From Capitella teleta (taxonomy: Eukaryota > Annelida > Polychaeta > Capitellidae), in contig KB308622.1 in assembly GCA_000328365.1 (NCBI GenBank), forward strand, positions 5,599-69,598: a stretch of 64,000 nucleotides of DNA, written 5' to 3'. Shown one piece after another: positions 35,330-46,859 of this stretch. Under the pieces are notes generated by a model. It was not told where the DNA came from and did not search any database. It saw only the letters and a list, made by a program, of their open reading frames with translations. The position numbers and the translations under genes are program-made. Numbering within the stretch: the first letter of the stretch is position 1; each line of letters opens with the position of its first letter.

Positions 35330-37167
35330 GAAGAGGGTCATAAGATCTGGTTCTCAGGAAACGAAACAAGACATCAAACATGGCGTCAGATTCATTGTCA
35401 GGAAAAAGATCACTAATAGTGTCATCAGTTGCACACACATACCAAGCAGAATGATTGCCATCAGATTGGAAGTCAAACCGCTTATCGTCAACATCATCCA
35501 GGTTTATGCCCATGCCTCTGTATATGAAGACAATGAAGTCAAGGAGTTCTATAAAGAACTCGACAACATCATCAAAGAGATCTTCAAAAAGGACACCCTA
35601 ATTGTACAAGGGGACTGGAATGCCAAGGTTAGACCAGACACATACCAAGATTGGTTGGGAAGAGTGGGGAAAATTGTCATATGTTCTGCATATAATGTAC
35701 TAATCTTTTTTGACATGCAATATATAAAAGGACGTGCTGGATCCGTGTGAGTTGAGGAAGTTAGAGCATGTTGATGAAAAGACGTAATGGACACGCCAAA
35801 TGGCCCACGAAGCAGTTATATATTCAGAAGGAGATGCTCAACCCAAAAGAGGCATGGACAGAAGAACGACGCAAAGAGATAGACCCGGGACTCAAAAACA
35901 ATAACACCAAGAAAGCTTACGAAACCTTGAAAATGCTCATTAAACAACAAAACCGAGAACAACGGTTATTGAGAATAAAGAAGAGAAGCTTTTGAGAGAA
36001 AACAAGGCAGTTATGGACGGAGATGGACGGAGTGCTGCCAAGAGGTATATATAATTATCCACTACAGCCTGACATTAGCCTAATCACCGACCAACGACAA
36101 GCCCAAGAGGACAAGCCACCGATACCAGATCTGGTCGATTGGTCGATTTCTTTTCTGAAGTTAATTGTATCAAAAGATATGAAACGAAGAAAAATGGTCT
36201 TCTGGGTGGATACAGTCACTTGTGATCCCATTGCCAAAGAAAGCGAACCTTCGCATGTGCAACAATTACTGCACTATCAGCCTCATCAGCCCTATTAGCA
36301 AAATCATTCTCAGAGCCATCCTCAACCGCCTAGCTAAAGTCTATGAACTCCCAGCGGAAAAGCAGGCTTTAGAGCAAAAAGAAGTTCTGTGGAGCAGACC
36401 ATCAACTGCCGCGTCATCACGAGAAATATATTCAACAGCAAAAGACCTCCAGCATAACTTCACAGACTTCTAGGAAGCTTCCGACTATGTCTGGCACCAA
36501 GGATTGTGGCAAGTCATGAGCTACTTAAACATCAACCAAGAGCTCATCCAGATCATCAAGGCCATGTACAACAATACAAACAGTTCAGTGTTGCTCAACA
36601 ATCAAGCATGAGCTGAATTCAGAAGAACAGTTGGAGTCAGACAAGGCTGTCTGCTATCGTCCGAGTTGTTCAATGCATTCCTTGAGAGAATTATGCAGAA
36701 AACCACCAAAAAACCATTACAGTTCCATCTCAATCGGCGGCTGAGTTGTCAGTAACCTAAGTTTTGCTGATGACATCGACCTACCTGTACTCGCAGGCAT
36801 AAACACAGAATTAAGAACTTAAGAGAAATCGAAGAAATCCGCACAGAGAAGTCGAAGGTCATGCATTGTCAACAGCAACGACGAAATTCACAACAGCAGA
36901 CAGGCGACTATAAAGAGGAAAAAGCTCGTGCGGTTTGGCACTACCGTCAGACATGACACCCTCTCCAGGACTGCCATGCAGGACACTGACGAAGGCAGAA
37001 AAAGAGGGCGAGAGAGGAAAGAGCGGAATGACAACGTAACGGATTGGATGGAGGGCAGCCTGGACGTCTTAACAAGAGCCGCCGAGAACAGAGATGAGTG
37101 GGAGAGGCTGACTAATCTTGCTGCCCTTGGATCTCCCGACGACCACGGTCAAGGGAAGAGTGAGTGA
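35330..37167 (+). mobile_element. Degenerate LINE with APE endonuclease and reverse transcriptase
   Basis: Remnants appear in the expected order. APE endonuclease: IIQVYAHAS at about 35490, then LIVQGDWNAKV ending near 35630. A linker: EAWTEERRKEIDP. Reverse transcriptase: NNYCTISLISPISKIILR at about 36255, GVRQGCLLS near 36640, and SFADDID with the catalytic FADD at 36763-36774. The C-terminal tail TRAAENRDEWERLTNL is followed by a stop at 37165-37167 next to a short (GTGA)n tail. The endonuclease and linker resemble RTE-like elements with craniofacial-development-protein-2-type endonuclease; clade assignment is uncertain. Several frameshifts and stops split the frame (pieces lie in at least three frames), so the element is dead. 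Confidence 0.88.
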
Positions 37168-37278
37168 GTGTGGGGATTCTAAGGCGACCAACCTTTGCGA
37201 CGCACGTTTGCAATCCCAGCAATGTTAATAAAAGCACAACGAAACGCGCGCCGCACCCATCAGTCCCGTAACCAGCCC
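37168..37278. other. Short spacer between LINE and MITE
   Basis: LINE tail and about 100 bases of non-coding sequence. Confidence 0.4.
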
Positions 37279-37722
37279 TTAAAGAGGACCTCTGATTGTT
37301 TCGAACTAGTAACGGATGATAGAGGATGCATCCCAAAAGAAAAAAAAAACGCCTGTTGACTGATAAATAGTTAGACAATATGCTTGCTGTGGACTAATTC
37401 CTTGATACATCGATTTTGAGAGATTTAAAATCTCGCTTTCTTCTCGCGTTCGATATCATACCGTCGTGACGGCATAAAAGTAATTCTCCTATTGTTAACA
37501 ATGGGAGCCGTCGAGTGAGTAGATCTTTCAGCAGTTTTCATAAAAGAAATCTCGCACTCATCTCGTTTCAAGCTATTCTGCCTGAGCAAGAAATTCGTAT
37601 TTTAATTCGTCTTGAATATCATTCACAGTTGACCAAATACTTCAAAAATGGTCTCTCGTCACTCACAAAAGCCCATAGAATCGATCTAAAAAGGTTCCGA
37701 AATGAACACAGGTCCTCTTTAA
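37279..37722. mobile_element. TTAA-flanked MITE
   Basis: TTAA at 37279-37282 and 37719-37722 bound a 436-base element that begins AGAGGACCTCTG and ends with the complement CACAGGTCCTCT, a terminal inverted repeat of 12 bases with one mismatch. TTAA target duplication points to the piggyBac superfamily, although its usual CCY start is not seen. No coding frame. A partial second copy is at 24957-25172. Confidence 0.7.
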
Positions 37723-39066
37723 AAAAAAATAAACGTTTCTTCGCAATATCAGTGTTTGTTGCAAGGATGACGGGGCGAGTAAACAACAAAGTAAAGAAGA
37801 ATTGCGTACGTACATATTCATGTGGTTCAAGACCGCAGGAAATTATTCATTTTATTATTTTATTATTTTATTATTTTATTCAAAATATCAATTCTACTTT
37901 CGTCAGCAGTTTGTGATTTTATGGTTTCTGATTATTATTGCAACACAACGCAGCAAGCAATGTGTAACAATTCCATTATAATAGCATCCTATATATCTAT
38001 ATCCATGCTTGGAAGCACTGTAGCGGTTTATCTACGCATTCACTAAACATGCTGGTAAAAATACACAGAAGCCCCATGAGCGTCAATTGGCAGGTAATGA
38101 AGTTGACTGGCTTCATGGCTGCGATCACTCCTTTATTGGGTTCCAGGCGCCTATTGCGAGAGGCAACTGCGGATGGCTACTCCGTCAAACTGTGACTGCA
38201 GAAATGAATGGAATTGCCGCCAAGATTGCAGATCATCGACTTTACAGGGTGAGCAATGGTCGATGAAGAGATAGCGTTTTAATCGTTTTGACGACCACTT
38301 TTCGATCCCCCTATATTCCCAATTCTCCGAACAACTGCCTTTGCAGCTTGTGTGTTTAAATGCATCTTACAACTTACGCTTCCCAAAACAATGTTTAACA
38401 TTTACGAAGGTCGTATAGGGCCTCGTAGACCTATCCTACCAACACCATTATAGCCTTGAGCAGATCTCTTAAGCATAACGTGGCAGCCAGGGATCATCAT
38501 ACGAAATGGAAACCGTACGATCTTACGACATTGCGTGACCGAACGTACGTTAGGCCATGAATTCGCTGCGCCTTTTTTGCTGCTCATGCATAAAACCAAT
38601 TAAATAAAAGCGCAGACACCGAAAATGCATTCTTCCTGCTTAGAAACGATTCCGTCGCCACGAATGAAACAACCTAATCACCCAAAGAGTACGTCCTATA
38701 TAATATTAATCTACATCCCTTATATATATATATACAGCGCCATAGCCAAAGCAAGTGACTGGAGGCACCCCCACAGTTCACTCCCGACTATAATGTGTCA
38801 CCCCGGGACATTTCGTCCCTTCATAGAAGCACCTTGGATGTCCAACAGGATGAGTGGAAGACCTCATCATGCAATACTTGCGAACGATTAACCGCACACA
38901 ACTTGTTTGCGCACAACCCAGACACGCCTCATTCACTGCTTGCTCAATAATAATGTCGATATGCAACCCTTGAGTTATTGGCGCAATTTACAGTAATCCG
39001 GAACTTCATATTTGATCCCCGGCACCAGGTTGTTTGATCAATTAAAACACAGGTGTACAGCAGATA
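37723..39066. other. No gene seen; small tandem repeats
   Basis: A (TTTTATTA)n run at 37851-37881 and a (TA)n run at 38721-38736. This is the 3' flank of FOCAD. No exon supported. Confidence 0.5.
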
Positions 39067-39072
39067 TTTATT
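39067..39072 (-). promoter_or_regulatory. FOCAD: Poly(A) signal of FOCAD
   Basis: AATAAA on the minus strand, 17 bases past the stop codon at 39089-39091. Confidence 0.75.
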
Positions 39073-39088
39073 ACATGAACACTCAAGA

Positions 39089-40836
39089 TCACAGCGCAAG
39101 GACTTTGCTCCAAACAGCAGCTTTCCTGAAGTCGGGCGAATGTCTCAGGCCAATGAGCGTGGCTGTAAAACAAGAGCAATCAAAGTGTCCACTCCGTAAT
39201 CGGGGGATAGTATACCTCTGAGAGCCAGCCGGCACCGTGAATCGACCGGCCAACACGGAGCCTCACAGAGTAGCCTCAGCCACTCAACAACCTTAGCGGA
39301 GGACTGCTTCCAAGGCTCCACGGAGAGGAGAGAGATCATCGCCTCGGGCAGCAAGCTCCATAAATGAGCAGGGAAATCGAGTCCGCTTTGATGCGGTATT
39401 ATGAGCAGAGAGGGTTTGGAGGAAGGGGCCCAGCAAAGCACCGCGAGCGAAAGCACTTGCAGGAGGAACCGCAGCACCTGTGAGGAGAGATTGTCCTGAT
39501 GAGGTCAGTTGAGGTCACGGAAGGCAGACGCTACCTGCGGCTGTGGGCCAGAGTTCACCGAAGCGGCCCGTATGTGACCCATGAGCCCTAAGAGCCATTC
39601 TAAACGGCGCAGCGCTCCTTTTGACTTGAATGAGCTCTGTTTGCAAGCATGGAAGCACTCTGCTAAGATGGACAGAGAATCCACGCTGCAAATTAAAGAT
39701 AACCAAATGATAATTATGGGGTTTTATAGATTAATATTCCACCTCTCTGGTTGGTTGGCTGCAGCTTCAATGGCGCTGTTTAGCCAGGTCAGAGGTCGTT
39801 CACCTCTGGATACGAGGTATGCACGAGTGAAAATTCCGCGAGAGAAGGTGCTGGGGTCGTTGAAGTCGTTGCTGATGATCCTCTCCAGGACATCACCAGG
39901 GATTTCACTCAAACACAAACACATCAACGTGCTAATCTCCCTCTGTAAATAGTAACCATGACAACCACCAGAGAAGCACACTAAAACTTAAAACAAACGT
40001 TATCAGCAGATGTTATCAACTGATAAAGAGACTCCACCGCATGGAACAGCAGGAGGTGCGACCGAGGAGGAGGGTCGTTAACCTTAAGGGCACCCAAGAC
40101 ACCAGTCAGCACAGCTTCCTTCAGGACGTCCGAATCCTCCATGAAGCACTGGACAGTGGATCTCTCAAGGAAGTCCTGCAGATGACCAATGCTGACCACT
40201 TTGAGGAGGACGTTGAGGTTTTGCAACAAGAAGACTTTGCTCCCAATCTGAAGATGAATAACGGAGTGATATACCTTCATTGAGCATGGTTCACTCACCT
40301 TCAAGCCATCAAAGAGAGCAACATTCAACCAGGACGACACAAAAAGTGCAGCACTGGCTGAAGTAAGACTCTGGTGGACACCAATGGTCAGGCATTGGAG
40401 CGTCCACTCATCGGTCATTCCCATACGTATGAGAGGAGATAAGAGTGATGACCAGTTAAAAGGAGGAAGAGGCCGTTCGTTGGTGCCTTTCACGAATGAC
40501 TCCAAAGCTGATTCCAAGCATTTCTCTGGCAGGACAGTTTGACCATACTTGATAGCAGATAAAAGAAGATCAATGAGCGCTCTGAGTAATGAAGTCGTTG
40601 GCAGGTAATGATAATTCAAGGGCACTGAAATAATAAATGATAAACCTGTCGAGATTAGCGATAGACCTACGTGATGCTCGACTGTCACTGACGCAACTGG
40701 CTGAGTGATAGCAGAGACCAAGCAACCAGCAAATTGAACCACGGATATCTTGGTGAGTTTCATCTGTGAGCAAGCGACTGAGGACTTTGATGATTTCCGA
40801 GAGGTGAGCTGATTCAGCTAAGGCGCTCATTTGCAC
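39089..40836 (-). other. FOCAD: FOCAD exon block 4 (3' end)
   Basis: Exons in transcript order: 40671-40836, 40299-40624, 39999-40247, 39743-39942, 39535-39685, 39216-39477, 39089-39162. Landmarks are CWLLGLCYHSAS, PPFNWSSLLSPLIRMG, TRAYLVSRGERPL, EWLLGLMGHIRAA, SVEPWKQSSAKVVEWL and the terminal SPDFRKAAVW. The last exon is 74 bases with the stop. Reading on past the donor at 39215 would give a different, unconserved tail, so the splice is well supported by homology. Confidence 0.94.
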
Positions 40837-43800
40837 CTAAATGCAACAATAAAGGTTTCATCAGAGTAATTGATCGGTTGATTAAACTCACTGAGATGAG
40901 AGATTTACTGATGCCAGATAAAGAAAGAAGTCCTGTGATGGAGGCTTCTATTGTGTTTGTGCTCTGTGTTGAGTGGATTAAAAGAGTATGATCAGAAGTC
41001 AACCCAGAGAACTCACACTGTCAGAGCCAGAAATTCCGCTCAGCCATGAAGACGATAACTTAGAAGAGAGATCAGTCACAGTTGGATGCTCAGCGGCTTG
41101 AAGAGCGTTGCAAAGAGTTCCCAAGGAAAGTGCGACACCACCATTCTAAAGAATTACACAATAATCGCTACGACTGAAAGTCAAAACAAACCTCGGGGTT
41201 GTCACAATGTTCTTCGTACAACTTCACAACAACGCAATCAGCATTCTCCTGACTCAGAATATTTGCTGCGTACATTGCTCCAGATGTAATGGCAAGGCAC
41301 AGAGTGAATTGCTACAGAAATTGATAAAATTATAAATTCCAAAATGAAGTTCAAAATACCTCGTAGCAGTCATCTTCAAGGGTCATCGTTCCTAGGGTTA
41401 CAAACAACTTCTCTTGCACGCCTGAAACGTGGACCTTTGTGTCCGTCCTGCCTTCTGAACACATCGCAGCCAGCGCCACGCCCAACCCAAGAATACTTCC
41501 CTGTCGATTTTTGTAAGTTCCAAAACAGATATTCTCCAACTCGTACACAGCCTTCCAGACTGAAACCATACTCTGAAAGAACAATAAATGAATAAACTTA
41601 ATAAATCTTTGCAAAAAAAAAAAAATATTATAAAAACAAATTCCTACCTGAGTTCCAGCCACATCAACAAAACGCTCTTCAAACAGGCGTGCCAGCACCA
41701 AACCCAGCCCAATGCCATGATGCAGATGAAGGAGGGTGACGCCCTCATTGGAGGATGTGCTCGGAAGTTCCCTCATGAGCGACTCAAGGATTTGGTAAAT
41801 GAGATCCGTGTGGGATGTGATCAAATGAGGGATGAGGTGAGAGAGAGCAAGACAAGCGCTCGCTCTGACCACGTGTGGAGCTCCTTTCTGAACTCCTCTC
41901 TGAAACATCACCGACATGTAACACGAAACTAAACGTCATTCATCTGTTGCACCTGAGGGGAGAGATTGAAAATGCGACTGGATGGCTCGTAGCGTACATC
42001 CACTATGCTCAGCAGCGTATTCGTGACAATGTTCACCCAGTGACCTTGACCGAGATGCTCGGGAACCATGGCAACGACCTTAGCCTCATCTGCGTCCAGG
42101 CCGTTTGAGTAATCGGTTGAAGCGTCAACAAGAGCAGCTAAGGCGTGAACGGCGTTAGCGGTTGACTTGGGGTTGCCTCTGCATGGAGAGCATGAATAAG
42201 GGAAATTCCGAGAGATTCACCTACTTTGCCATGCTTTTAATAAGATCAGTTAATTTATCCCGCGCCCTGGAAAAAAAAATTAAAAATCAGCGTTTGACCC
42301 CTGACCCCACGGGGCACCCACCAGAGCCATGCTGCTTGGAATGACAGTCTGTTCTCGTCAGGGTTGCCAGCTTCTCCCCGATCCAGAATGAGATCACATT
42401 CAGCCTTACGCATCTCAGTGTAGGCGCCAAAACACTTTGCCATGAAAGCCACCCAGCCATACGGAAGCATCAGACTCTGGTGCCAGTTTTCCGGGGAAAT
42501 TTCAGTCATCAAGGTGTAGAGCATCTGATGGTATGCTTTACCATGCTGCATGACATGTTGCCTGGTCGATTTACCATCTCTGCCAGTAGGGATGGTTGGG
42601 TCGTAGCCAAAAAGCAAACTAACTGTGTAAATATTATGATTTGATATATAATAACAGCTCGGTATCCATTATTGATTACTGACTTGAGAGTGATGAGTTG
42701 AGGGCAGGTTGCTTGTTCATTTTGTGAACACGGATTAAATTATCAGGAACCGTGCTGATGGTGCGGGCATGACTGGCTTGCGAGGACTGCTTGCGATAGG
42801 AGGAGTGAAAGACTGCCCTGGGGAGACCTTTGACCTCAGCTTCTATTTGCTTCTGTAAGAAATAGCCAAACCCTGGAATAATAATAAATAGAGTAAAAAA
42901 CAATAATAAATCCCTGAGGTAAAACTAACCCCTAAGGGCTTCAGTGTTAATAAAAGGCAGCATATTGACAAAACATTGGCCCTCGATCGCTGGGAGTTCA
43001 ATGTCCTCTGGGTCATCGCCCTGAAGCAGCGCCTGCTTCAAGGCTGCGTCTTTGATGCCGGCTGTGACCTGGATGTCAATCAATGAGCGTCAAGTTAAAA
43101 AAAAAGGTTAAATCAACCTGAGGAGGAAGCTGCAAGAGGTTGAAATGGCTGATTGGAAACGACGCGAGTGCTTTGAATGCGGCACTGCTCACGCTGGGGT
43201 CAACATGGCCGCTCATTTGCCAGAGGATATCAGTAGCTTCATTGCAGAAATCCTGCTGATTGATCAGTGAACTTTGTGCACTTAAAAACAAGGACAGATG
43301 AGACTAAACCTTGGATTCCTCGCAATCCTGCGAAGACGCCAGCGACAAAAATGTGCACACTTCACAGAGGACGCTGGCTCTGTGGATTGGGATAAAAAGA
43401 GGTGACGAAGGGAATCAGGGAGAAAGGCTCACCGCTCATCAGACTTCATCCGCGACCCAATGGTGTCCCACGTGGAACGCGTGTCAACAACCTGAGAGGT
43501 AAGAACGGATGATGTAACATGTGTGACATGAACGTAAAAACCTCCTCAAGGCAGAGAGATCGCATCGCCTGAAGGCAGAGCACTGTGATGCCGGATTCAC
43601 AACTGGGGGAAAGGAGCATTGCAGAGAGGGAAGGCAGGAGGTCACTGCCGTGTTGATGGGGCCTGTGGGGGAATAAGTAAACAATCCAAACCCAATCAAT
43701 CAATCACCTTGTGACACAGATATCTCGAATACTAGCAGCCTTAGCAAGTTTGATCTCATATGAGGCAGAATCGAGGGCGTCCTGGGTTGTGAGGCTCTCA

Positions 43801-46078
43801 TGCAGGTGGGGGTAACATCTTTCCTGCGCTTTCCACAAATCCGTCATCAGACTGATGGAGGTCGCTTTCAGTTCGCCAGCTGCTCTCAGCACTTGCATGA
43901 AACGCAGTGCTGGACCCACGGCCACCTATGAAACACGAAACTAAATCCCTGGACACGCTAAGAAGCTCAGACTCAAAAACCTTGTGAGTTATTACTTCGG
44001 GGATTGCACGCAACAAGAGAAACGCTGATGCCGGCTCAGTGTTCAATCGGAACAACAACAGGGTTAGCAGACTTGGGCTCTGTGAAGAGAGTTATTATTA
44101 CAGCTAAGGGTGCTATTTTATGCTTACTAATTCCGGTTTTATCTTCGCAATGGTGAGGATCAGACCGAGGGCGGTTTTATTGATTGCTTCATTGTGGTGG
44201 GTGAGCAATACAGAGGAGACCAAGTGGACGATTTGGTCCGGGATGGTGTCAGAATTTTTGACGGAGTTTCCACAATGTTTGAGCCAGGCTAGAGTGTTGG
44301 CGTCGTTGGTTAGCATTTCATTTGTGAGCACCCCGATGTTGTCGTAGGTGTAAGTGTTAACATTAATGTTGCAGGAGAGGGGGCAGGGTTCGATCTGGTA
44401 TAAAACAAAATTTTAATTTATAATTATGCAATTATTTGATTTCACCTTTGCATTCAAGTAATCCTCATAGTTCTTATCGTTAATTTCTGAGATGATGTTG
44501 CTGGCTAAATTCTTGTTGATGATGGTCTGTTTGATGAAAGCATTTTTTGAGAGGCTTGCATCAGGAAGAGATATAATCATTAGAAGTGGAAGAGTGGCCA
44601 TGTTCAGCAACAGCGGATTCAACGTAGAACAGGAACCCACAATGATTTCCACTGAAAAAAAAAGAAAAAAAAAAGTTTTAAAAAAAATTCTTATGACATT
44701 CTTTCAAGATTTGCATCTTACTTATTTGCAGCACATTAAATAATGTTGATGGTGGCGATGTGGTCAATATGCTGGACAATTGTAGCCACGTACTGACCGC
44801 TTGAAAAGCCTAAAAACTATTCAATTAGATTTGTCACAGAGAACCGCAGGGATTTTTACCTCTGGCACTGTCTGTGCAAGCGTGCGCAGGAGGTTGACGA
44901 GGGAGCAACATTCATGGTCGTTATGGCAACAGTGAGCCAAAAACCCAACTGCATTGGAAACCAATTGTTGAACAAATGACTCTGACATCAATTCAGTCTT
45001 TCTCAGCAACATTGAAATCAACTGCTGCACTTCAGCCGTCTGTTGCGCAGATGAAATCTGTTAACAATAATTAAAATAATATCAAATTAAATAAGTATAA
45101 ATTAATTAATTAATTAATAATCCACTGACTTGGAATAAAGGCAGCAAGTTGAGCAGCCACTTCATCATATCATCATTAGTCTGCGCGCACTGCACAAGTG
45201 ATGAAGCCAGATTCAAACGCAGAGCTAAAAACTCCTCCGAATGCCGTGGATCGAGGAAGCAAAATCTCAGAAAGGGATCCAATAAAGGCAGAGTGCTTGG
45301 CGCCGTTCTACCAAGAGAAAGAGATGAAGAAGAAAATCATTAGGCAGAGAAGCTCAGAAGAGATTCGCCTACTTCAGGTTGAAGAGCATCTCACAAACTT
45401 TAGCATGCAAAACCGACCAGCACTCTGGTCGGTGCACGAGTACCGTGATGAAAGGGTGAGGAGCATCTCTGAAAAGAAAGAAAAAAAAATTAAACAATTG
45501 ATATTGAGCGTATGGGTAAACGCCCTGACCTGATACCATACGGGCTTGAGCCGTCATCAGGAGCGATCAGTGTTTGGAGTAATAGCAAATTCGCGATGCC
45601 ATCTAGAACTCCTGTCAGGCGCCTGTAAGACAGACCAACGACTTCATTTCCTCATAAAACTCATGCTCGCAGCTTCAAACGCAATTGGCAATTAGGCCCC
45701 GCCAAGCCCCGCATACGACGAGTGGCCATGATCACAGCTCTGTTTATTGCCGGCGAAGACTTAACGGATTTCCCGCGGAGTACTTACTTGGCGTGAGGTG
45801 CGACCCCGAGGAAGCCGTGCATGACGTAATGGAAGTCGGCGTGCGCGTCTTGTACCATGCGACTTAAGGCGTGGCTCGCGGCTTGACAGGTGACCGCATC
45901 TTCCCACGCTACTACTTCCCATAACAAACGCAGCTCTTCGCTCTGTGAAGAACACTTCAATGGTCAGTATATGAAGGTCACTGTCGGTCAGTGCGTCTCT
46001 CACCGCGTGGGTCTTAGCGGTCAACGGTAGATCCGCCGCGTGCCTGGACTGGACGCTGGTCACTAATCTCGACAGCGC
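39089..46078 (-). CDS. FOCAD: Focadhesin (FOCAD), 32 exons, N-terminal exon unresolved
   Basis: Thirty-two coding exons with GT-AG introns and unbroken phase give 1723 residues plus stop; human focadhesin is 1801. Matches run the whole length: LLWEVVAWEDAV and HPFITVLVHRPECW near the N-terminus, LAKAASIRDIC and STWDTIG in the middle, AAWLW, LGLGVALA, FNWSSLLSPLIR and RRLEWLLGLMGHIR towards the end, and FRKAAVW (human FKKKAVW) just before the stop. The protein is an alpha-solenoid of helical repeats, reported at focal adhesions with vinculin and linked to the SKI RNA-decay complex. Introns are mostly 40-200 bases, unlike the gene-poor surroundings. No stop or frameshift was found, so the gene looks functional. 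The short first coding exon (about 12-20 residues) is missing from this model; a candidate lies at 46755-46790. Exon positions are in the four block entries. Confidence 0.96.
40892..42266 (-). other. FOCAD: FOCAD exon block 3
   Basis: Exons in transcript order: 42225-42266, 41953-42178, 41648-41899, 41360-41572, 41192-41311, 41017-41145, 40892-40963. The first is only 42 bases and reads RDKLTDLIKSMAK (human RDMLTDEITKAAAK). GVALAAMCSEGR and VALSLGTLCNAL match the central solenoid. All joins keep phase. Confidence 0.93.
42322..44079 (-). other. FOCAD: FOCAD exon block 2
   Basis: Exons in transcript order: 43981-44079, 43708-43925, 43542-43662, 43433-43491, 43310-43379, 43118-43255, 42930-43068, 42684-42872, 42322-42622. 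These are the best-conserved exons: AKAASIRDICVTR spans the junction of the second and third, VVDTRSTWDTI is the fourth, and RVHKMNKQPAL closes the eighth. The acceptor of the sixth exon has two CAGs in a row (43256-43258 and 43253-43255), so an optional glutamine may be spliced in or out. Confidence 0.94.
44128..46078 (-). other. FOCAD: FOCAD exon block 1 (first nine seen exons)
   Basis: Exons in transcript order: 46004-46078, 45788-45942, 45530-45622, 45373-45468, 45130-45307, 44860-45057, 44722-44809, 44446-44651, 44128-44394. Together they encode the first 452 residues. The first begins ALSRLVTSVQ, aligning with human AVGHLIAAVL. The second carries the SEELRLLWEVVAWEDA stretch. The donor after 45373 is GTAGGC, weaker than the rest. 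Several acceptors are preceded by A/T-rich tracts that make long poly-T runs on the minus strand. Confidence 0.93.
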
Positions 46079-46351
46079 CTGTAATTGACAAATGCAAACG
46101 AATGAGATCGACGGAGTTCGCTGACCTTTAGGATTTAGGTCAATCCGTTTATCTTCCCGAGTCCGTGATTTAGTCGTGTGCAAAAAACTGGCAAATTAAC
46201 AGTTTATTGCATGATTGCTTACAAGGACATGACTAAAATGTCCATCTTTTGAGATAAATAAAACACATTAAAAAATGTGAAGACAATTAAACACCGACGT
46301 TAAAAGTTGAAGAAGTTGAACAATTGTGCGATCCTTATAAAAATGCAGACT

Positions 46352-46736
46352 CCTGTTCGACTGAACAGAGTGAGTGAGTGAGTGAGTGATGGGGTTTTAC
46401 GGCTCCACCCAATCGGATCGGATGACACGGGCGCCAGAACAGAAGGCCCGGGACCGGGGATTCCCCCTACTCTTATCGATAAATTCCAAGGGTTCTTTAT
46501 CCTGCATACCACCATAGACAGTAGTACACAGCGCCCGGCCTTGTTACGCAGTTGGGCAGCACTGCAGAGTCACCGAAGAATTACAATTATAACGAATTAC
46601 AGTTATAATTTACAATCATAACGCCCATGGCCTGATCGGGTCTCGAACCCGGGACCTCGACCCCCACGGTCGGCATTGGATTGTAGTCAGCGGTTTAACC
46701 CACTGAGCTATCCGGTGCCCCCTGTTCGACTGAACA
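46352..46736 (-). mobile_element. tRNA-derived SINE, full length, 16-bp target duplication
   Basis: The reference copy of the family, 46368-46720 (353 bases). CCTGTTCGACTGAACA flanks it exactly (46352-46367 and 46721-46736). Read on the minus strand it begins GGGGCACCGGATAGCTCAGT with an A box (TAGCTCAGTGG) and B box (GGTTCGAGACC) of a tRNA-like head. It continues with an AT-rich middle, a conserved body containing TTTATCGATAAGAGTAGGGG and a (CACT)n tail. Polymerase III would transcribe it and a LINE would move it. It sits about 290 bases upstream of the first recognised FOCAD exon, in the same orientation as the gene, possibly within its first intron. Confidence 0.95.
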
Positions 46737-46754
46737 ATGGTCCCACATCGTTAC

Positions 46755-46790
46755 ACTATGAAAACCAAATGACAGGAGATCTGCAGCCAT
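46755..46790 (-). CDS. Candidate first coding exon of FOCAD
   Basis: An ATG in good context (AAAATGG) opens MAADLLSFGFHS and reaches a GTAACG donor after exactly 12 codons, phase 0, which would join in frame to ALSRLV of the next exon. Human FOCAD has about 19 residues here (ending SLIQSQ), and the resemblance is limited to an F-x-F. The rival reading is that the exon at 46004-46078 extends upstream without an intron, giving CICQLQ before ALSRLV. Neither is proven. Confidence 0.3.
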
Positions 46791-46859
46791 TTTAGAAAAG
46801 TGAAGTGAACAAGTGCTTCGTTGCTGAGCGACAGGAAGGGGCCAGGGGTGGGGGAGGGA

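Noticed and set aside
45198-45533. Plus-strand Lys/Glu-rich frames across 45-46 kb
   Set aside because: Shadows of FOCAD exons on the minus strand and of A-rich introns.
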